In this document: one piece after another, positions 1-9,249 of the stretch
How positions within the stretch are numbered: position 1 is the first letter of the stretch
Layout of the letters: the number at the start of each line of letters is the position of its first letter
Assembly (NCBI RefSeq): GCF_038007285.1
Contig: NZ_JBBOWX010000001.1
Coordinates: 310,001 to 374,000 of the forward strand
Source of the DNA: Sporosarcina sp. FSL K6-3457
GTDB lineage: Bacteria; Bacillota; Bacilli; Bacillales_A; Planococcaceae
Length of the DNA: 64,000 bases
Direction: 5' to 3'
Notes under the pieces: model-generated
Database searches by the model: none
What the model saw: the letters and a program-made list of their open reading frames with translations, nothing else
What the model was told of the DNA's origin: nothing
Position numbers and translations under genes: made by a program

Positions 1-1
1 T

Positions 2-220
2 CAGTTAGACGGGAAACATTATGAGGTGCACGTTGAAACAAATCAGGCTGTTAAAAAAGGGCAAAAATTAATAACGTTTGATATCGAGGCTATTCAAAAG
101 GATGGATATAATACAATAACACCCGTTATTATAACGAACGCTGCCGATTATTTGGATGTTCTACCAACCGAATCAAGTTACGTTGGCTTAGAAGATGTGG
201 TATTAACTGTCCTTAAGTAA
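2..220 (+). CDS. PTS EIIA domain, C-terminal fragment
   Basis: The gene is open from the window edge, so only its last 72 residues are visible. They match the C-terminal half of the glucose-family EIIA domain: HYEVHV, then VKKGQ, FDIEAI and TPVIITN in the family order. EIIA relays phosphate from HPr to EIIB during sugar uptake in the cytoplasm. Whether this is a free EIIA or the tail of an EIIBCA permease cannot be told. It is followed at once by a broken MerR-type gene instead of sugar-pathway genes, which hints at a deletion junction nearby. Confidence 0.75.
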   Translation, partial: QLDGKHYEVHVETNQAVKKGQKLITFDIEAIQKDGYNTITPVIITNAADYLDVLPTESSYVGLEDVVLTVLK

Positions 221-221
221 T

Positions 222-392
222 ACTATCTTGACGACAGATAATGCCAAAGTAGAGGGTGGTATTCCTGCAACGTTTACAGCATTGATGCGCATAGAAGGCA
301 TTCGCCTGCGCAATAGCTTTAGCTTGGAGCGATACATTCACCCAGTAGGATCGGAGGGTTATGACACTGAAGTTTGGTTGCCGATTGAGTAA
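222..392 (+). pseudogene. 3' fragment of a MerR-type effector-binding (GyrI-like) domain
   Basis: One frame without a usable start reads through KVEGGIPATF, LRNSFSLERYIHP and ends EVWLPIE. This aligns closely with the C-terminus of the intact MerR regulator at 8357-9100 (VEGGIPGIPATY, FERYLHPAG, IEIWMPIE). The DNA-binding domain and most of the ligand domain are missing, so it is a remnant. It begins two bases after the EIIA stop codon. The homology is seen directly; loss by deletion is inferred. Confidence 0.7.
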
Positions 393-441
393 AATTCGCG
401 GATACTAGCTAGGTCACCTGGCTCTAAGATAAATAGAAGAA

Positions 442-484
442 AAAGGTGAGATGCTACTTTACAAGTAAGGTCTCACCTTTTTTT
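442..484. terminator. Bidirectional intrinsic terminator
   Basis: A ten-base stem AAAGGTGAGA / TCTCACCTTT with an AT-rich loop is flanked by A and T runs. It lies between the rightward MerR fragment and the leftward chemotaxis receptor and could serve both. Confidence 0.85.
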
Positions 485-486
485 GC

Positions 487-2610
487 TTATACCTTAAACT
501 GACGTAATGCGATATTGAGTTCTTCAGAAAGTCCTTTCAGTGTTGCGGAACTTGCGGTGATTTCTTCCATGGAGGCGAGCTGCTGTTCAGCAGCGGCGGC
601 TACTTGGTGTGTTTGTTCATATGAGGTTTCTGCGCTGCTCGCTATTTCTTCAGAAGTAGCTGCAATTTCCTCTGAGCTAGCCGACATTTGTTCAGCGACA
701 GCCGACAGCTCGATAGCCTCTTTCACAATTAGTTCGATGGAAGTGATGATTTGTTTGAATGCGGATTCGACTTCCCCCATCCGCTTGATGCCATCATTGA
801 CACCGCTTTCATTTTTAGTCATAGAATCGGCTGCTCTTATTGTATCCGCTTGAATGGAACTGACAAGTTTTTGAATGTCGGCAGCAGAACTATTTGTTTC
901 GTCTGCCAATTTTCGAACTTCATCAGCAACGACGGCAAACCCTTTGCCAGCCGTGCCAGCTCGTGCTGCCTCAATGGCTGCATTCAAGGCTAATAGATTT
1001 GTCTGCTCTGAAATGGATGTTATAACAGAAACGATGTTTTGAATTTTATTGGCTTCGGCTTCCAATTGCTCAATAACCAATTTTGTTTCGTTTGTTCCTT
1101 GATGTATCGTGTCCATTTGCTGTACAGCGTTTTGCACAACCCTTTGTCCGCTATTCGCCTGTTCCATCATTTTTTGTGTAGTGTCAGATACAGTTATCGC
1201 TGTAAAGGAAACTGTTTGGACCCTTTCAGACATTTCTCCCATTGCTTTTGCACTCTCTTCAGCGCTTTGCATCTGGACTTCTGCTGACTGCGCAACCTTT
1301 TCGGTGGCGGATGTCACTTCATTCGCCGCAAGAGTGGCTTCGTTTGTGACAATGTCTACTGCACTGGCAGACTGTTCTACCAGTTGAGCACTATCCTGAA
1401 CCTGACTGATTAAACTTCTCATGCTGTCACTAATTGAAGTGAAAATAGCGGCAAGGTCGCCCAACTCATCTTTACGCTTTAAAAATCGTCCTGAAATGGT
1501 CTGTGTAAAGTCCCCTCGCTGCAAGACTTGTCCAAATCCAACAGTGGCACGTAGTACTTTTGTGATATTCCGTGTGACGACAAAGATAATGAGGGCGAGA
1601 ATAGAGACAATGACGATAATGCTAATGATAATCTGAGTTGTAACCGCTTTCGCTTCCTTGGTCACTTCATCAAGGGGAGCGACTAAAAGGGCACTCCAAG
1701 GTGTTTGGATCCCCTCAACATAAATAGGTGAAAATAAGCGATAGACATCCTCATTCAAAATATCAGATAACCCGGAAATTTGTATCTGCTGTCCTTGAAG
1801 TACTGCATTTCTAACCGCCTCACCCTCCTCACTTTCACTCATGGCAGTATGGTCAAAATAATTACGTCCAATTAAGTCGTTATGCTGATGTGAGATGACA
1901 ATCCCGGTATTAGACATCAGGCTTGCAAAACCACTATCGTAAAAGGAAAATTGAGTGACCAATTCATTCAATGTTTTTAACTCCATATCCACGCCAATTA
2001 CGCCAACTGCTTTTCCGTTCACTTTAACAGGAAAGGCAATGGAGGTGATATAAATCGTTTTTCTATTCAGCTCGACAATAACAGGCTCAAAGAGTGCATT
2101 TTCACCCGTTTCTAACACCTTTTTAAGATTCGTATGTAAGTCGCCAAGCCGATTATAGTCCTTCATCGGAAGAACGATGAACTTTCCATCCTCGTCTTTT
2201 GACCAGATCGGGACAAAACGTCCGGTAGTATCATGCCCTTCTGTGTTGACATAATCTGCATCTTTTCCATCATAGGCATCCGGCTCCCAAACCATCCATG
2301 AGCTAACCGCATTGGGATTTGTAATCAGTAATTGACGCAGCATCGTACTTGCATCATCCCGTGCAGGAACTGAACCACTATCAAGCAATCCACCTAATGA
2401 CTGGGACAATGTCTGAAGTGCCGCTGTCGTTTTTTCTAGCTCAAGCCCCAATTCTTCAGCAAGTAATTCTCCGCGTGTTTCTAAATTTTCCTCCGCGACT
2501 TGTATAGCCGTGGAATGGACTGTCAGAGAAATATATGTACCCAGACCGGCAAAGAAAAGAATTGTTGGTACTAAAATGAATAACAACATTTTGGTTTCTA
2601 GTTTCTTCAT
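487..2610 (-). CDS. Methyl-accepting chemotaxis protein with dCache sensor
   Basis: This is a membrane chemoreceptor that signals to CheA/CheW. Residues 8-30 form the first membrane helix. An extracellular dCache-like sensor follows to about 320, with the segments [17 protein letters not shown] and [11 protein letters not shown] typical of that fold. The second membrane helix is near 325-345, then HAMP, then a long coiled-coil signalling domain. The conserved hairpin tip is visible in [20 protein letters not shown] and [13 protein letters not shown]. The ATG is preceded by AAAGGGAG. At 707 residues it has a normal length for the class and looks intact. The ligand is unknown; dCache receptors often bind amino acids or carboxylates. 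Confidence 0.95.
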   Translation of the reverse strand: MKKLETKMLLFILVPTILFFAGLGTYISLTVHSTAIQVAEENLETRGELLAEELGLELEKTTAALQTLSQSLGGLLDSGSVPARDDASTMLRQLLITNPNAVSSWMVWEPDAYDGKDADYVNTEGHDTTGRFVPIWSKDEDGKFIVLPMKDYNRLGDLHTNLKKVLETGENALFEPVIVELNRKTIYITSIAFPVKVNGKAVGVIGVDMELKTLNELVTQFSFYDSGFASLMSNTGIVISHQHNDLIGRNYFDHTAMSESEEGEAVRNAVLQGQQIQISGLSDILNEDVYRLFSPIYVEGIQTPWSALLVAPLDEVTKEAKAVTTQIIISIIVIVSILALIIFVVTRNITKVLRATVGFGQVLQRGDFTQTISGRFLKRKDELGDLAAIFTSISDSMRSLISQVQDSAQLVEQSASAVDIVTNEATLAANEVTSATEKVAQSAEVQMQSAEESAKAMGEMSERVQTVSFTAITVSDTTQKMMEQANSGQRVVQNAVQQMDTIHQGTNETKLVIEQLEAEANKIQNIVSVITSISEQTNLLALNAAIEAARAGTAGKGFAVVADEVRKLADETNSSAADIQKLVSSIQADTIRAADSMTKNESGVNDGIKRMGEVESAFKQIITSIELIVKEAIELSAVAEQMSASSEEIAATSEEIASSAETSYEQTHQVAAAAEQQLASMEEITASSATLKGLSEELNIALRQFKV

Positions 2611-2651
2611 ATTACGGCTCCCTTTTACTAGTATATTCCTACTATTGATAA

Positions 2652-2675
2652 TTATCGGTCTGTTAGTGCTATTTG
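2652..2675 (-). promoter_or_regulatory. Possible SigD-type promoter of the chemoreceptor
   Basis: Upstream of the receptor the minus strand reads CAAA, 12 bases, then ACCGATAA. The second element resembles the SigD -10 box (GCCGATAT); the first is a weak -35 match with a short spacer. SigD control of chemoreceptors is established in Bacillus; here it is a guess from a partial match. Confidence 0.3.
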
Positions 2676-2881
2676 TCTAGGGTATAATTATAGATAGTAC
2701 GATTTTTCTTTGAAAAAGTAAAAAATGTGTTCATATGAGTATGTGGGTTATTGTGGTTGTGTATTCCTCCGGTAGGTTTGGAAGGCTATGAGATTTAGAC
2801 TTTAGTGTTTTTCAAAGTCTTTTTTAATTTAGTAGAAATATAGCAGGTGGATTATTATACCGATAAATGGATGTGGTTTTA

Positions 2882-2965
2882 TGGAACCATGCGAAGGGCG
2901 AAGAAAAGTCCCAAGTGAATTGTTTACACTTGGGACGTGGACAGAGGCGCGTTAGCGCTTTTGTT
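2882..2965 (+). mobile_element. Solo right end of an IS91-like element
   Basis: These 84 bases match the right end of the intact IS91-like element (56503-56586) at 82 positions. The copy includes the last codons of the accessory zinc-ribbon gene, the hairpin GTCCCAAGTG / CACTTGGGAC and the GCGC-TTA-GCGC motif before the tip. No transposase sequence is next to it. In rolling-circle IS91 elements such a hairpin end is the likely replication origin (oriIS), so this may be a decayed copy or a one-ended product. Confidence 0.85.
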
Positions 2966-3251
2966 ATTGCACGAAATAGCCAGCTTGGCAGATGACGATG
3001 GGCGAACACAAGAATCCCGTAACTGTGAATCCAAGATTTAAAAGAGGTTTAAGTGCTAAACGTTGAACTTTAAACGATAAGAGCTTTGATGCGTAAGTTT
3101 TATAGCTTTAAGATTTAAACCTTGAGCTTTTATCATTTGCAACTGCTTCAATTGTTTGTAGGTTGGGTGTTGGTTTTACTTGTTGACCCAAAGAAACACC
3201 AACAAAAGAAGGGTCTTGTGGACATCGTTTTCGACTACTCATGCAAGTCAA

Positions 3252-3881
3252 TTAGATGGTAATCTTCGTCAGTGCATTTGATTCAGACAGAACGGCATCG
3301 ACTTCTGCTTTGAAGCTAGAAACCTTTACTTCTAGCTCTTCGATGCGTGTATTAATTTTGAGCGGATCAATCAATATATATTCATTTCGTTCCATAAACG
3401 CCTTTGTATGCAGTTCGACTTCTTCTTTTTTCGCATGTTCCTTGCTGCCTAAAATAGCTGTTAAATATTCCTCTAAGCGTTTCGGAAGGGAATCATTTTC
3501 TTTTGTCAGTTTGTTGATGGCCATTCTGCGGGCTTCAATCATGGAAGCTAATAATTGTTCTTCATTTTCAATGGAGGTTTTACGCTCGATGGCTTTGGCA
3601 ACGGTCATCGTTTCGCCCGCTACTGTCACTTCTGTTATGGCGTTTGATTGCACAATTGCATCCTTAATGTGAATGCGTCGCTCGATGAGTGAAACGGCCT
3701 TGTCAAAACCAGATTGAATGGTTTTTTCATAGTCTTCAATGGATAGGCCTTTGATTTTTTGAGTGGATTGGCGGTCTGTTGCTACGTAATCAGCCTCTTT
3801 AATGGCTTTGGCGATTCGCTCGTTTAAGGTTTTTAGTTCCGATAAAGCGCGATGGATTGACATGGTTTGTGTGGTAGTCAT
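3252..3881 (-). CDS. Hypothetical coiled-coil protein
   Basis: This 209-residue soluble protein is rich in charged residues and is predicted by eye to be largely helical, with heptad-like stretches near 10-30, 100-140 and 175-205. It has no signal peptide or membrane segment. The ATG follows a clear GGAGG. I do not recognise the family with certainty; similar short alpha-helical proteins occur in Bacillales chromosomes and phages. Nothing in the neighbourhood fixes its job, and it appears to be transcribed alone. Confidence 0.6.
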   Translation of the reverse strand: MTTTQTMSIHRALSELKTLNERIAKAIKEADYVATDRQSTQKIKGLSIEDYEKTIQSGFDKAVSLIERRIHIKDAIVQSNAITEVTVAGETMTVAKAIERKTSIENEEQLLASMIEARRMAINKLTKENDSLPKRLEEYLTAILGSKEHAKKEEVELHTKAFMERNEYILIDPLKINTRIEELEVKVSSFKAEVDAVLSESNALTKITI

Positions 3882-3966
3882 TTACTCATCCTCCATAATG
3901 GCTTTGATGATACGAGTGTACCATATCTAACCAATGGAGGTCACTAAGGTAGTTGAGGGAATTGTG

Positions 3967-4071
3967 AAGTCGCTGGTAAAGTCCTCGAGGTCGCCGGTAA
4001 ATCCTTGAAAGTCGCTGGTAAAGTTCTCAAAGTCGCCGGTAAACTCTCGAAACTCGCTGGTAACATCCCTA
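3967..4071. repeat. 21-bp minisatellite, five units
   Basis: Five tandem 21-bp units share the core TCGCYGGTAA and differ at a few bases each. A possible decayed sixth unit precedes them. They lie just upstream of lytS. Because 21 is a multiple of three, every frame stays open as a seven-residue repeat, which explains a spurious leftward reading frame here. Confidence 0.9.
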
Positions 4072-4161
4072 ATCCCGATAACTGAAAATAAAGATACGTA
4101 TCCCCGCACATTTACAGTATAATTTAACAAATGCGTTTTTAAAAAATGAGGTGGAATTCCG

Positions 4162-5901
4162 TTGTTGGACTTGCTGGTAATAATGCTAGAACGAGTCGGT
4201 ATGATTGTGGCGGTTGCCTTCATTTTGACTCGCTTTCAGTTTTTTAAAAACCTTGTGCATCGTGATAAATTGAATCGTAAGCAGGAGCTTACGGCAATTC
4301 TGTTTTTCGGTTTTTTTGGTATTGTAGGCACGTATTTTGGAGTCGCGCTTAATACGAATACGTTGCATTTTAATAGTGTTGCAACGGCATTGAGTTCAGA
4401 GGAGGCCATTGCGAATTCGCGTGTCATTGGTGTGGTAGTCGCAGGTTTGTTGGGGGGCTACCGTGTGGGGATTGGCGCGGGGCTAATTGCGGGTATTCAT
4501 CGTATGACGTTGGGTGGATTTACAGCGTTTTCCTGCGGGCTTTCAACAATCATTGCAGGTGTTGTCGCTGGGGCTTTTTATCGGAAAGGGAAAGCGCTTA
4601 AACCGTTAACTGTTTTTGGTATCGGGGCGCTTGCGGAATCGATGCAAATGTCTATGATTCTGTTGATATCCAAACCATTTGAGCAAGCGCTCACACTGGT
4701 TGAGGTCATTGGAATTCCGATGATTTTAGCGAATGGGGTGGGGACGGCATTGTTCCTATTGATTGTCCATAATGTAATCAGCCAACAGGAGAAAGTGACG
4801 GCGCTGCAGGCGCAGAAAACGTTGCGCATTGCCAATCAAACACTCGGTTATTTGCGCACGGGCATGAACGCCGACACGGCGCAGGCTGTCTGCAATATTC
4901 TATTCCGTGAATTACAGCCAAGTGCTGTTGCCATGACCAATCAAACGGATATTCTTGCCCATGTCGGGATTGCCAGTGATCATCATAAGGTAGGCAGCTC
5001 GATTCGGACGGATGAAACGAAGGATGTCATTCTTCTTGGAGAGTTGGTTGTCGTCAATGACGGCACCATTCACTGTGATTATCCAGGCTGTCCACTAGGT
5101 GCAGCAGTCATAGCCCCCCTGATTCGACGAGGTGAAACAATTGGCACGCTGAAACTGTACTATCCATCTGAAAAAGTGATTACTGATGTTAGCATCGAAT
5201 TAATCGCCGGACTGAGCTCGCTATTAAGTAACCAATTAGAAATCGCTGAAACGGATCGTGCTTATCAATTGGCAAAAGAGGCGGAAATCAAAGCGCTACA
5301 GGCACAAATTAGTCCTCACTTCTTATTTAATTCCATGAATATTATTGTGTCCTTGATTCGCACAGATCCAGACCAGGCACGGAAGCTATTGACGTCGTTA
5401 TCGTACTTTTTGCGGCAAAATGTGACGGGAACAACTGCATCTCAAATAACACTTGAGCAAGAGCTGTCGCATGTCAAAGCGTATTTGGAAATTATAGAAG
5501 CTCGATTTGTAGATCGACTGACCATTGTGTATGACGTGGATGATCATTTGCTACACGTAAGAATTCCACCATTCACCTTACAGCCGATTGTTGAAAATGC
5601 AATTCATCATGGCATTAGGGATATGGAGAAAAACAGTATTATTAAAATGGCGGTACGTGATCTTGGGGCAGAAATTGAGATTATGGTGGAGGACAACGGT
5701 AAAGGGATAACACCTGAGCGGCTAGCTATTTTGGGGACAACGCAGTTGGAGTCTGAAACAGGAACTGGGGTAGGCCTATTCAATATTAACCGTCGCTTAC
5801 TCATGACGTTTGGCGATCAAGCCGCTTTGTCACTCAAAAGCAAAGAGCATGAAGGAACAGCTATTTCATTTCGAATTCCTAAATTGGAGGTAGGTGTCTA
5901 A
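4162..5901 (+). CDS. lytS: LytS-type sensor histidine kinase
   Basis: This is a membrane sensor kinase of the LytS/BtsS family. Residues 1-205 carry the membrane-embedded 5TM sensor, a GAF-like domain follows to about 350, then the phospho-acceptor region (QISPHFLFN, His near 390) and a HATPase with VENAIHHGI and DNGKGI. I take the TTG start because GAGGTGG lies seven bases upstream. Its stop codon overlaps the ATG of the response regulator. With CstA just downstream it probably senses pyruvate or a related nutrient: E. coli BtsS and B. subtilis LytS respond to external pyruvate. The ligand here is inferred. Confidence 0.93.
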   Translation: MLDLLVIMLERVGMIVAVAFILTRFQFFKNLVHRDKLNRKQELTAILFFGFFGIVGTYFGVALNTNTLHFNSVATALSSEEAIANSRVIGVVVAGLLGGYRVGIGAGLIAGIHRMTLGGFTAFSCGLSTIIAGVVAGAFYRKGKALKPLTVFGIGALAESMQMSMILLISKPFEQALTLVEVIGIPMILANGVGTALFLLIVHNVISQQEKVTALQAQKTLRIANQTLGYLRTGMNADTAQAVCNILFRELQPSAVAMTNQTDILAHVGIASDHHKVGSSIRTDETKDVILLGELVVVNDGTIHCDYPGCPLGAAVIAPLIRRGETIGTLKLYYPSEKVITDVSIELIAGLSSLLSNQLEIAETDRAYQLAKEAEIKALQAQISPHFLFNSMNIIVSLIRTDPDQARKLLTSLSYFLRQNVTGTTASQITLEQELSHVKAYLEIIEARFVDRLTIVYDVDDHLLHVRIPPFTLQPIVENAIHHGIRDMEKNSIIKMAVRDLGAEIEIMVEDNGKGITPERLAILGTTQLESETGTGVGLFNINRRLLMTFGDQAALSLKSKEHEGTAISFRIPKLEVGV

Positions 5902-6629
5902 TGGGGACAATCCGCACTTTGATTGTAGATGACGAACGATATGCACGCGAAGAGTTAACGTATTTACTAGGCAAGTTTCCAGGGGTTCAAGTGGTTGGGG
6001 AGGCCGAGAGTGGGGAAGCGGCCATTTTAAAAGCATTACAGCTCCAGCCGGATGTTGTTTTTCTAGATGTCGAGATGCCGAAGATGAATGGCATTGAAGT
6101 GGCGAAGACCTTGGTGGAGTTAAAAAAAGTACCACTCATCATTTTTGCAACCGCTTATCCACAATTCGCGGCGGAGGCTTTTCGCATCAATGCTGTCGAT
6201 TATTTATTGAAACCGTATGATGAGGGGCAGCTAAAGCAAACGATCGAGCGAATTGTCAAGACCTTACATCCAGCGCCACAGGTCGACAATACGGAGAAGC
6301 CTGGCAAATTGGCGGTAGAAGCAGGCGGTGATATCGATTATATTTTACCGCAGGATATTTTGTATATTTTTCGAGATGACAAAGTGACGAAAATTATTAC
6401 GCAAACCGATGACTACGATGTAAGGACTACATTGAAGGAGCTTGAAAGTCGCTTAGAGCCATTTTCATTTTTTCGGATTCATAAAGGCTATCTCGTTAAC
6501 TTGAAATATGTCAGTCGATTAACGCCATGGTTTAATGGCGCCTATCAATTAGAGTTAGAAGGTTTGGAAAAAAAGCTGTCCGTTAGTAGAAATTATGTTA
6601 AAGATTTGCGACAACGCTTAGAATTGTAA
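5901..6629 (+). CDS. lytT: LytTR response regulator
   Basis: The 242-residue protein has a receiver domain at 1-120 with the acidic pair in [10 protein letters not shown], the phospho-acceptor Asp in [11 protein letters not shown] and the Lys in LLKPYDEG. A LytTR DNA-binding domain follows from about 140 to the end ([22 protein letters not shown]). It shares an ATGA-type overlap with lytS, so the two are translated together. Its likely target is the three-box array directly behind its stop codon, upstream of cstA. Confidence 0.95.
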   Translation: MGTIRTLIVDDERYAREELTYLLGKFPGVQVVGEAESGEAAILKALQLQPDVVFLDVEMPKMNGIEVAKTLVELKKVPLIIFATAYPQFAAEAFRINAVDYLLKPYDEGQLKQTIERIVKTLHPAPQVDNTEKPGKLAVEAGGDIDYILPQDILYIFRDDKVTKIITQTDDYDVRTTLKELESRLEPFSFFRIHKGYLVNLKYVSRLTPWFNGAYQLELEGLEKKLSVSRNYVKDLRQRLEL

Positions 6630-6631
6630 TG

Positions 6632-6680
6632 ACATGTTAACCCTTACTATTTACATGTTAAACTCTTAAACTCACATGTT
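6632..6680 (+). promoter_or_regulatory. Triple LytTR-type operator upstream of cstA
   Basis: Three direct repeats of ACATGTT (the first two extend to ACATGTTAA) begin at 6632, 6653 and 6674, exactly 21 bp apart. LytTR regulators bind 9-bp direct repeats with about 12 bp between them, which gives this spacing. The array lies 95-140 bp before the cstA start, where an activator site is expected. Confidence 0.8.
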
Positions 6681-6774
6681 GCACCGGAAAACACCTATTT
6701 TAGAAAATTTACCATAAACTAAATATATAGGATGGTAAGAAAGACAAACAAATAGGAGAAATAGGGGTGTTCAC

Positions 6775-8235
6775 ATGATTACATTTTTTAGCGCAATTGT
6801 ACTTTTAGTTATCGCTTATTTTACGTATGGGAAATTCATTGAAAAGATCTTTGACCCTTCGGATGCTCGGAAGACACCTGCGTATGCCAATGCAGATGGT
6901 GTCGACTACGTGCCGATGCACAAACAAAAAAATGCGCTCATTCAGCTGCTCAATATAGCTGGAACTGGTCCAATCTTCGGACCAATTATGGGTGCGTTAT
7001 TTGGACCAGTCGCTTTCATATGGATTGTTTTCGGAGCGATTTTTGCAGGAGCTGTGCATGACTATTTAACAGGTATGATTTCGATTCGTAATAAAGGCGC
7101 ACATATTCCAGAGCTTGCTGGAAAATTTTTAGGTAATGCTTCCAAGCATATTGTAAACGTTTTCGCGCTTTTGCTTCTACTATTAGTTGGGACTGTATTT
7201 GTAACGACGCCGGCCTCTTTATTGGCAATATTAATGAATGGTAAAGTGGCATTATGGATCTTAATTACAGTTATTTTTGTTTACTATTTCTTATCTACGA
7301 TTCTTCCGATTGATAAAATTATTGGTAGACTATATCCGTATTTTGGTGCGGTACTATTGATTGGTACTATTGGGGTTGGAGGAGCCTTAATATTCTCGGA
7401 TTATACAATTCCAGAATTGACGCTGGCGAACTTGCACCCAGATAATGTACCGGTCTTCCCAATTTTATTCTTTACAATTACTTGTGGCGCTCTATCTGGT
7501 TTCCATGCGACACAATCACCAATTATCTCTAGAACAACACAAAAAGAATCACAAGGTCGCTATGTATTTTACGGCATGATGATTACGGAAGCAGTCATTG
7601 CGATGATCTGGGCTGCGGCGGCAATGAGTATGCTAGACGGACAAACATTAAGTGAGTTCATCAAAACAGGTACACCTTCTTCCGTTGTTAATGAAGTATC
7701 CATGACGTTGCTAGGCGCTATTGGTGGAACAATCGCGGTATTAGGGGCTGTCGTATTGCCGATTACATCAGGCGATACAGCGTTCCGTGCTGCACGTTCA
7801 ATTATTGCGGATTACTTGAAGATTGATCAGAAAAAAGTGGCAAAACGATTGATGATTGCTGTACCATTGTTTGCGGTATCGGCATTGCTAACACAAATCG
7901 ATTTCAACATCTTGTGGAGATACTTCTCTTGGGCAAACCAAGCAACAGCGGCAATTGCCTTATGGATTGCGACGATGTATCTATTTATTAAAGGCAAGAA
8001 CTACTTTGTGTCGCTCGTACCGGCACTGTTCATCACCTACATGGTCTTCGTCTATATCTTAAACGCGAAGATTGGATTGAGCTTAGACTTGCAACTGTCC
8101 TTCTACATTGGAATCGTCTTGACGGCTATTTTGACGGTCATGTTCTTTATTAAAGCGAAAAACAATAAGGCGAATAAGATTGAAACGGATATTGTAGTTG
8201 ATGGTGTGGATATGAATGATAAGAAATTAGCTTGA
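6775..8235 (+). CDS. cstA: CstA-family transporter (probable pyruvate or peptide uptake)
   Basis: A polytopic membrane protein of 486 residues with about 13 hydrophobic segments. Family signatures include GTGPIFGPIMGALFGP near 60-75, GALSGFHATQSPIISRT and the GDTAFRAARSI segment. It is much shorter than the roughly 700-residue E. coli CstA and BtsT but similar to other compact Bacillota members. Position behind LytS/LytT and their operator suggests it is the transporter that system induces. E. coli BtsT takes up pyruvate; the substrate here is inferred. Confidence 0.9.
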   Translation: MITFFSAIVLLVIAYFTYGKFIEKIFDPSDARKTPAYANADGVDYVPMHKQKNALIQLLNIAGTGPIFGPIMGALFGPVAFIWIVFGAIFAGAVHDYLTGMISIRNKGAHIPELAGKFLGNASKHIVNVFALLLLLLVGTVFVTTPASLLAILMNGKVALWILITVIFVYYFLSTILPIDKIIGRLYPYFGAVLLIGTIGVGGALIFSDYTIPELTLANLHPDNVPVFPILFFTITCGALSGFHATQSPIISRTTQKESQGRYVFYGMMITEAVIAMIWAAAAMSMLDGQTLSEFIKTGTPSSVVNEVSMTLLGAIGGTIAVLGAVVLPITSGDTAFRAARSIIADYLKIDQKKVAKRLMIAVPLFAVSALLTQIDFNILWRYFSWANQATAAIALWIATMYLFIKGKNYFVSLVPALFITYMVFVYILNAKIGLSLDLQLSFYIGIVLTAILTVMFFIKAKNNKANKIETDIVVDGVDMNDKKLA

Positions 8236-8252
8236 AGCTATAAATGAAGGGA

Positions 8253-8286
8253 AGAGATTTTGGCATTGTCCAAAGTCTCTTTTTTC
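8253..8286 (+). terminator. Intrinsic terminator after cstA
   Basis: The stem AGAGATTTTGG / CCAAAGTCTCT is followed by a T run. Confidence 0.85.
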
Positions 8287-8304
8287 TATCTTTTTATTTG
8301 AGAA

Positions 8305-8335
8305 TTGACTCGCACCTAACGGGTAGGTTTATAGT
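8305..8335 (+). promoter_or_regulatory. MerR-type promoter with 19-bp spacer
   Basis: TTGACT and TATAGT are separated by 19 bp instead of 17, the hallmark of MerR-activated promoters. The dyad ACCTA / TAGGT sits between them. The regulator encoded just downstream is the obvious candidate to bind here. Confidence 0.8.
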
Positions 8336-8356
8336 TATTAAAAAGGAGGTGTGTTC

Positions 8357-9100
8357 ATGCTGTCTATTGGAAAAACGGCCCATCTTGTGGGTGTCACGGT
8401 GAAGGCTATTAAACATTATGAAGAGCTGGGACTTATGAAGCCTGCTTTCGTTAATCAAGAAACGGGATACCGCTTTTATTCGCAAATGGAGCAACTGCAA
8501 CTGATTCGTATTAAAACATTGAGGCGATTTGGGGTATCTCTCTCCGCTATTCTTGCAGAAGGAGACGAACAAATGGAGTCGTTGTTATTGACGAGGAGAC
8601 GGCAAATAGAACTTGAAATGGACGATTTGCAACAGACGATGGAAGCGATTGAAAGCTATTTAAACAAGGAGGAGATTCATATGGAAACACGTATTGTTGA
8701 GATGGAGGAAACGACAGTAAAGGGATATGGATTAGTGGGGCCCGTTTCAGAAATTCCTGCTGAATGGGGGAAATTAAATAAGGAAATTGCTAATAAAGGC
8801 ATCGTTGTGGAAGAATCTTTTGGTGTTTGTTTGAAGATGGAGGGAGAGGAAATCCACTACATCGCTGGGATTAAATCAAATCTCGCTGAAGGTTTTCCGA
8901 ATACGCAAGAGGTCGTTATTCCGGCAGGGAAATTCGTTGTTGCGACGGTGGAAGGAGGCATTCCGGGAATTCCCGCTACGTACGATGCCATTATTAAAAT
9001 GGAAGATATCAGACTACGAGATTGCTATGATTTCGAACGATATCTTCATCCCGCAGGAGCGGTTGGTGATGCCATTGAGATTTGGATGCCGATTGAGTGA
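8357..9100 (+). CDS. MerR family regulator with GyrI-like ligand domain
   Basis: The 247-residue protein has an N-terminal MerR winged helix (SIGKTAHLVGVTVKAIKHYE, then GYRFYS), a coiled-coil dimer helix to about residue 110 and a C-terminal GyrI-like effector domain ending in EIWMPIE. This is the BmrR architecture for multidrug or small-molecule sensing. I prefer the ATG seven bases after AGGAGG over the GTG two codons upstream. It probably controls its own promoter; no efflux gene is adjacent, so its target is unknown. Confidence 0.9.
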   Translation: MLSIGKTAHLVGVTVKAIKHYEELGLMKPAFVNQETGYRFYSQMEQLQLIRIKTLRRFGVSLSAILAEGDEQMESLLLTRRRQIELEMDDLQQTMEAIESYLNKEEIHMETRIVEMEETTVKGYGLVGPVSEIPAEWGKLNKEIANKGIVVEESFGVCLKMEGEEIHYIAGIKSNLAEGFPNTQEVVIPAGKFVVATVEGGIPGIPATYDAIIKMEDIRLRDCYDFERYLHPAGAVGDAIEIWMPIE

Positions 9101-9147
9101 ATGCAGTAAGAGACAGCGAATTGGAGTATAAAATATGAATGTATTAA

Positions 9148-9187
9148 GAAGAGATTTCGGGTCAGTCCGAGAAGCTCTTCTTTTTTT
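9148..9187 (+). terminator. Intrinsic terminator
   Basis: GAAGAG / CTCTTC with an inner TTCGG / CCGAG stem is followed by seven T residues. Confidence 0.85.
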
Positions 9188-9249
9188 GAGAGTTGACAAT
9201 GAGTAGTCAAAACGATGACGATGTATGAAAGGGATGGTGATATCGGGAG

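Larger units (their letters stand above)
2611..3251. other. Gene-poor gap between the chemoreceptor and a hypothetical gene
   Basis: No convincing gene is visible in these 640 bases. The gap holds the receptor promoter region, the 84-bp IS91-like end described separately, and about 280 bases of unassigned sequence after it. Confidence 0.5.

Noticed and set aside
2824..3009. A 61-residue leftward frame near the IS91 remnant.
   Set aside because: It is antisense to the retained IS91 end, and a similar frame occurs antisense to the intact copy; no ribosome binding site.
3927..4223. A leftward frame with EFTSDF-type heptads overlapping the start of lytS.
   Set aside because: It is produced by the 21-bp tandem repeats and overlaps a well-supported gene; no initiation signal.
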